DNA from: Eubacteriales bacterium
GTDB lineage: Bacteria; Bacillota; Clostridia; JAQUNY01
Length of the DNA stretch: 8,113 bases
Reading direction: 5' to 3'
NCBI GenBank assembly: GCA_028717405.1
Contig: JAQUNY010000068.1
Span: 1 to 8,113 of the forward strand
The notes beneath the pieces are model-generated. The model saw nothing but the letters and a program-made list of their open reading frames with translations, had not been told where the DNA came from and made no database searches. Positions within the stretch are counted from its first letter, which is position 1; each line of letters opens with the position of its first letter. Below are positions 5,845 through 8,113 of this stretch, piece after piece. Made by a program: the position numbers and the translations under genes.

Positions 5845-7230
5845 ATGGGCAAAGACATAACAAAGAAGAAGACAGAAAAAAGTGTGGCCGGAGAAGCGAT
5901 CAGATTTGATTACTCGAAAGCTGAAGGATTTATACGGGAAGAAGAACTTTTATACCTTGACCCGTTTGTCAGGAATGCCCATGAAATGCTCCATTCCGGC
6001 AAAGGACCAGGTGCGGGGTATACCGGATGGATAGACTTGCCGCTTAATTATGACAGGATAGAGTTTGCCAGGATAAATGAGGCTGCCTCCAAAATAGCAT
6101 CAGATTCCGAAGTGTTTGTCGTGATTGGCATAGGCGGCTCATATCTTGGTGCAAGAGCGGCTATCGAGATGCTTTCCCACTCCTTCTACAATATGCTGAG
6201 GCCGGAGAAGAGGAAAACACCCGAAATATACTTTGTTGGGAATAATATCAGCGCTGCATACTGTGCAGATCTCATCGAGCTTATCGGCGACAGGGACGTT
6301 TCGCTGAACGTCGTTTCCAAATCGGGTACGACTACCGAACCGGCAATTGCATTCAGGATATTCAGGGACCACATGGAAAGGAAATACGGAAAAAAGAAAG
6401 CGGCGGGGAGGATATATGCAACTACCGACAAGTCCCGGGGAACAATGAAAAAGGTTGCGGACAGCGAAGGGTATACAACATTTGTCATACCTGATGAGAT
6501 CGGTCGAAGATACTCGGTACTCACACCTGTGGGCATGCTGCCGCTGGCCGTATGCGGGGCTGATACCGCAGAAGTCATGAAGGGGGCTGCGGACGCCGCC
6601 GGGATATTCGCAGGGCGTGATATGAACCTGAATGGCAGTTATATGTATGCGGCCGCGAGAAATGTGCTCTACCGGAGGAGCAGGACTGTTGAAATAATGG
6701 TCAATTATGAGCCATGTATGCACTTTTTTACGGAATGGTGGAAGCAGCTGTACGGTGAGAGCGAAGGCAAGGACGGAAAGGGCATATTTCCTGCGGGCGT
6801 TGACTTTACAACAGACCTGCATTCGATGGGACAGTATATTCAGGATGGATTAAGAAATATTTTTGAGACAGTACTTAACGTTGAAAAACCGCTTAAGAGC
6901 CTGACTGTGCCTGCAGGCGGCAGTGACGGCCTGGATTTCCTTGAAGGCGAAGAGCTTGATAATATCAATAAAAAAGCCATGCAGGGTACAATGCTTGCCC
7001 ACAGTGACGGCGGTGTGCCTAATCTGATGATAAACATACCTGAGATAAACGAATACTGGTTTGGACAGCTTGTATATTTCTTTGAAAAAGCCTGCGGCAT
7101 AAGTGGTTATCTTATGGGAGTCAATCCTTTTGACCAGCCGGGTGTCGAAGCATATAAGCGAAATATGTTTGCCCTGCTGAACAAACCGGGATATGAAAAA
7201 GAGAGGAATTCACTACTCGGCAGGCTTTGA
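5845..7230 (+). CDS. pgi: Glucose-6-phosphate isomerase
   Basis: It interconverts glucose 6-phosphate and fructose 6-phosphate in glycolysis and gluconeogenesis, in the cytoplasm. At 461 aa it matches the short form of Bacillota (about 450 aa). Visible motifs are the sugar-phosphate-binding (SIS) signature VIGIGGSYLGARAAIEML (93-110), VVSKSGTTTEPAIAF (156-170, phosphate-binding SGTTTE at 160-165), GRRYSVLTPVGMLPLAV (220-236), and YGESEGKDGKGIFPAG with the likely catalytic Glu (about 305). DLHSMGQYIQDG (324-335) and the C-terminal GVEAYKRNMFALLNKPGY with the likely catalytic Lys438 follow. The in-frame ATG at 5779 lies inside nadE and would add 22 residues of unrelated sequence; the ATG at 5845 has GGAGA (5836-5840) just upstream and sits 25 nt after the nadE stop. 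The 3' end overlaps the convergent phosphoesterase gene by 18 bp. Confidence 0.98.
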   Translation: MGKDITKKKTEKSVAGEAIRFDYSKAEGFIREEELLYLDPFVRNAHEMLHSGKGPGAGYTGWIDLPLNYDRIEFARINEAASKIASDSEVFVVIGIGGSYLGARAAIEMLSHSFYNMLRPEKRKTPEIYFVGNNISAAYCADLIELIGDRDVSLNVVSKSGTTTEPAIAFRIFRDHMERKYGKKKAAGRIYATTDKSRGTMKKVADSEGYTTFVIPDEIGRRYSVLTPVGMLPLAVCGADTAEVMKGAADAAGIFAGRDMNLNGSYMYAAARNVLYRRSRTVEIMVNYEPCMHFFTEWWKQLYGESEGKDGKGIFPAGVDFTTDLHSMGQYIQDGLRNIFETVLNVEKPLKSLTVPAGGSDGLDFLEGEELDNINKKAMQGTMLAHSDGGVPNLMINIPEINEYWFGQLVYFFEKACGISGYLMGVNPFDQPGVEAYKRNMFALLNKPGYEKERNSLLGRL

Positions 7231-8113
7231 TGTGTCGCCTGTCAAATCGATTATTGCGGCTTCAGGCCTTGACATGAACCTGAAAGGTATCAGGACATTG
7301 CCAAGCCCCCGGCTGATATAGATATTGATGCCGTTGACCCTGTGGAGGCCGCGGGTGATGCCCTTTCTGCTGAGGATATCGTTTCTGAGTGATCTGAATT
7401 CGAGGTTAAACGGAGCCCATATCTGCCCGCCATGATAATGGCCGCAAAGAAGCAAGTCAAATGATGAGGGCGGCAGAGATTCTGTAATGTCTGGATTATG
7501 TGAAATTGCTATATTGATTTTACCGCAGCTATCTCCATTATTGCTGCCGGATTTATTGCCTTTACCGTAATCGCGATATTTCCGTCTATAGTCGCCGCAT
7601 TCGCCGTTTTCGTTATTAAGTCTGATTCGGCAATCCTGCAATCCGGTAAGGAAGATGCATGGATGAGGATTTCCCGTGATGCCGGAGCTGACAATGGCAG
7701 TGTCAATGTCGGAGCTGCTGTCGGCGCTGATATTTGCGGACTCTATGTCGCTGTCAGCAATGCCTGAATCTGAGCCTGCATCTGGGCCTGCATCTGAGCC
7801 CGCGCCCGTGCCAGCACCAGTGGATGCCTTTATTTCTAATGTAATATTGTCTGTTAAATTCACTCCTGTGTCTGCTACAGACTTTTTGAATGAATCGAAA
7901 GCCTCCCGGTCGAATGAAGCTTCCCCGGAGCTGGCTTTGGACCCGCCACCACAAACACCGGCGCAAGCCCCAGCCCTTGCCGCGGCTTTGTCTTTGCCAC
8001 TGTCGGAATCTTCACGATGCATGAAAGCACCGTAGTCATGGTTTCCAAAACATAAATATATTTTTTCCCTGCTGCTGATCTTTCCAAGCCATTTCATAAA
8101 GGCCGGGATATCA
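7213..8113 (-). CDS. Metallophosphoesterase with low-complexity inserts (N-terminus outside window)
   Basis: The frame is open through the right edge, so the N-terminal part, which in this superfamily carries the first metal-binding motif (DxH) and often a membrane segment, is missing. The internal ATG at 8097 is not a credible start. Visible motifs are GNHD (8035-8046), SHNPD (7489-7503) and GHYHGGQ (7423-7443). These are the dinuclear metal-centre motifs of calcineurin-like phosphoesterases, and the arrangement resembles the YkuE/LpxG-like branch. Between them the conserved blocks FDSFKKSVADTGVNLTDNITLEI and CIFLTGLQDCRIRL are separated by three Gly/Ala/Ser/Asp/Asn-rich stretches (about 7915-8019, 7663-7827, 7522-7617) not expected in the compact family fold. 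The C-terminal block (GLHRVNGINIYISRGLGN) is well conserved. Substrate is unknown; phospholipid-linked or nucleotide diphosphate substrates are known in relatives. The stop lies inside the 3' end of pgi on the other strand. Confidence 0.88.
   Translation of the reverse strand, partial: DIPAFMKWLGKISSREKIYLCFGNHDYGAFMHREDSDSGKDKAAARAGACAGVCGGGSKASSGEASFDREAFDSFKKSVADTGVNLTDNITLEIKASTGAGTGAGSDAGPDAGSDSGIADSDIESANISADSSSDIDTAIVSSGITGNPHPCIFLTGLQDCRIRLNNENGECGDYRRKYRDYGKGNKSGSNNGDSCGKINIAISHNPDITESLPPSSFDLLLCGHYHGGQIWAPFNLEFRSLRNDILSRKGITRGLHRVNGINIYISRGLGNVLIPFRFMSRPEAAIIDLTGDTSKPAE
7762..7797 (-). repeat. Three 12-bp tandem repeats coding for a Gly-Ser-Asp-Ala tract
   Basis: On the plus strand three consecutive 12-bp units start with GCCTG (GCCTGAATCTGA, GCCTGCATCTGG, GCCTGCATCTGA), followed by more degenerate GCC-rich codons. 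Read on the minus strand they encode SDAGPDAGSDSG within the second insert of the phosphoesterase. The unit is a multiple of three, so copy-number change would keep the frame. Confidence 0.75.

Noticed and set aside
6139..6822. 227-codon open frame on the minus strand
   Set aside because: It is antisense to the conserved core of pgi, whose motifs are intact; no independent start signal or domain.
7676..8035. 119-codon open frame on the plus strand, rich in Pro, Ala and Ser
   Set aside because: It is the reverse complement of the phosphoesterase low-complexity inserts, with no Shine-Dalgarno found and no conserved motif. The conserved blocks FDSFKKSVAD and GNHD are on the minus strand.
1..8113. 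CRISPR array, tRNA or rRNA gene, transposase or prophage signals
   Set aside because: I looked for regularly spaced repeats, cloverleaf sequences, rRNA-like sequence and mobile-element proteins and saw none.

Overview
The window looks like a chromosomal segment of a low-to-mid-GC Bacillota, most likely a clostridial anaerobe. The evidence is a T-box leader controlling an aminoacyl-tRNA synthetase gene, strong purine-rich Shine-Dalgarno sequences, consensus sigma-A type promoters, and frequent AGG (Arg) and ATA (Ile) codons. I would not name a genus from this alone.

Layout. Positions 1-458 (minus strand) hold a type II toxin-antitoxin pair: a ribbon-helix-helix antitoxin followed, with a TAATG overlap, by a VapC-like PIN-domain toxin cut off by the left edge. 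Its promoter (about 504-532) sits in a 12-bp inverted-repeat operator (472-512). Positions 459-1053 contain no gene but are full of regulation: the TA promoter and operator, about 100 bases with nothing I can name, a divergent promoter (635-663), and a T-box riboswitch (about 678-1033) with a GUA valine specifier, an antiterminator and a terminator. It leads into valS (1054-3759), then nadE (3819-5819, glutamine-dependent NAD synthetase) and pgi (5845-7230, glucose-6-phosphate isomerase), all on the plus strand with gaps of 59 and 25 nt. From the right, a metallophosphoesterase gene (7213-8113 and beyond, minus strand) converges on pgi and overlaps its end by 18 bp.

How it works together. The T-box should let transcription reach valS only when tRNA-Val is uncharged. 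I see no terminator between valS and nadE or between nadE and pgi, so valine-tRNA status may also affect NAD synthesis and entry into glycolysis. That is an inference from layout. The TA pair is probably autoregulated and is an accessory element beside housekeeping genes.

I found no clear new multi-gene system. The least ordinary items are the metallophosphoesterase with three low-complexity inserts in its catalytic domain, one containing 12-bp tandem repeats; the valS-nadE-pgi arrangement behind a T-box; and the compact operator of the TA pair.
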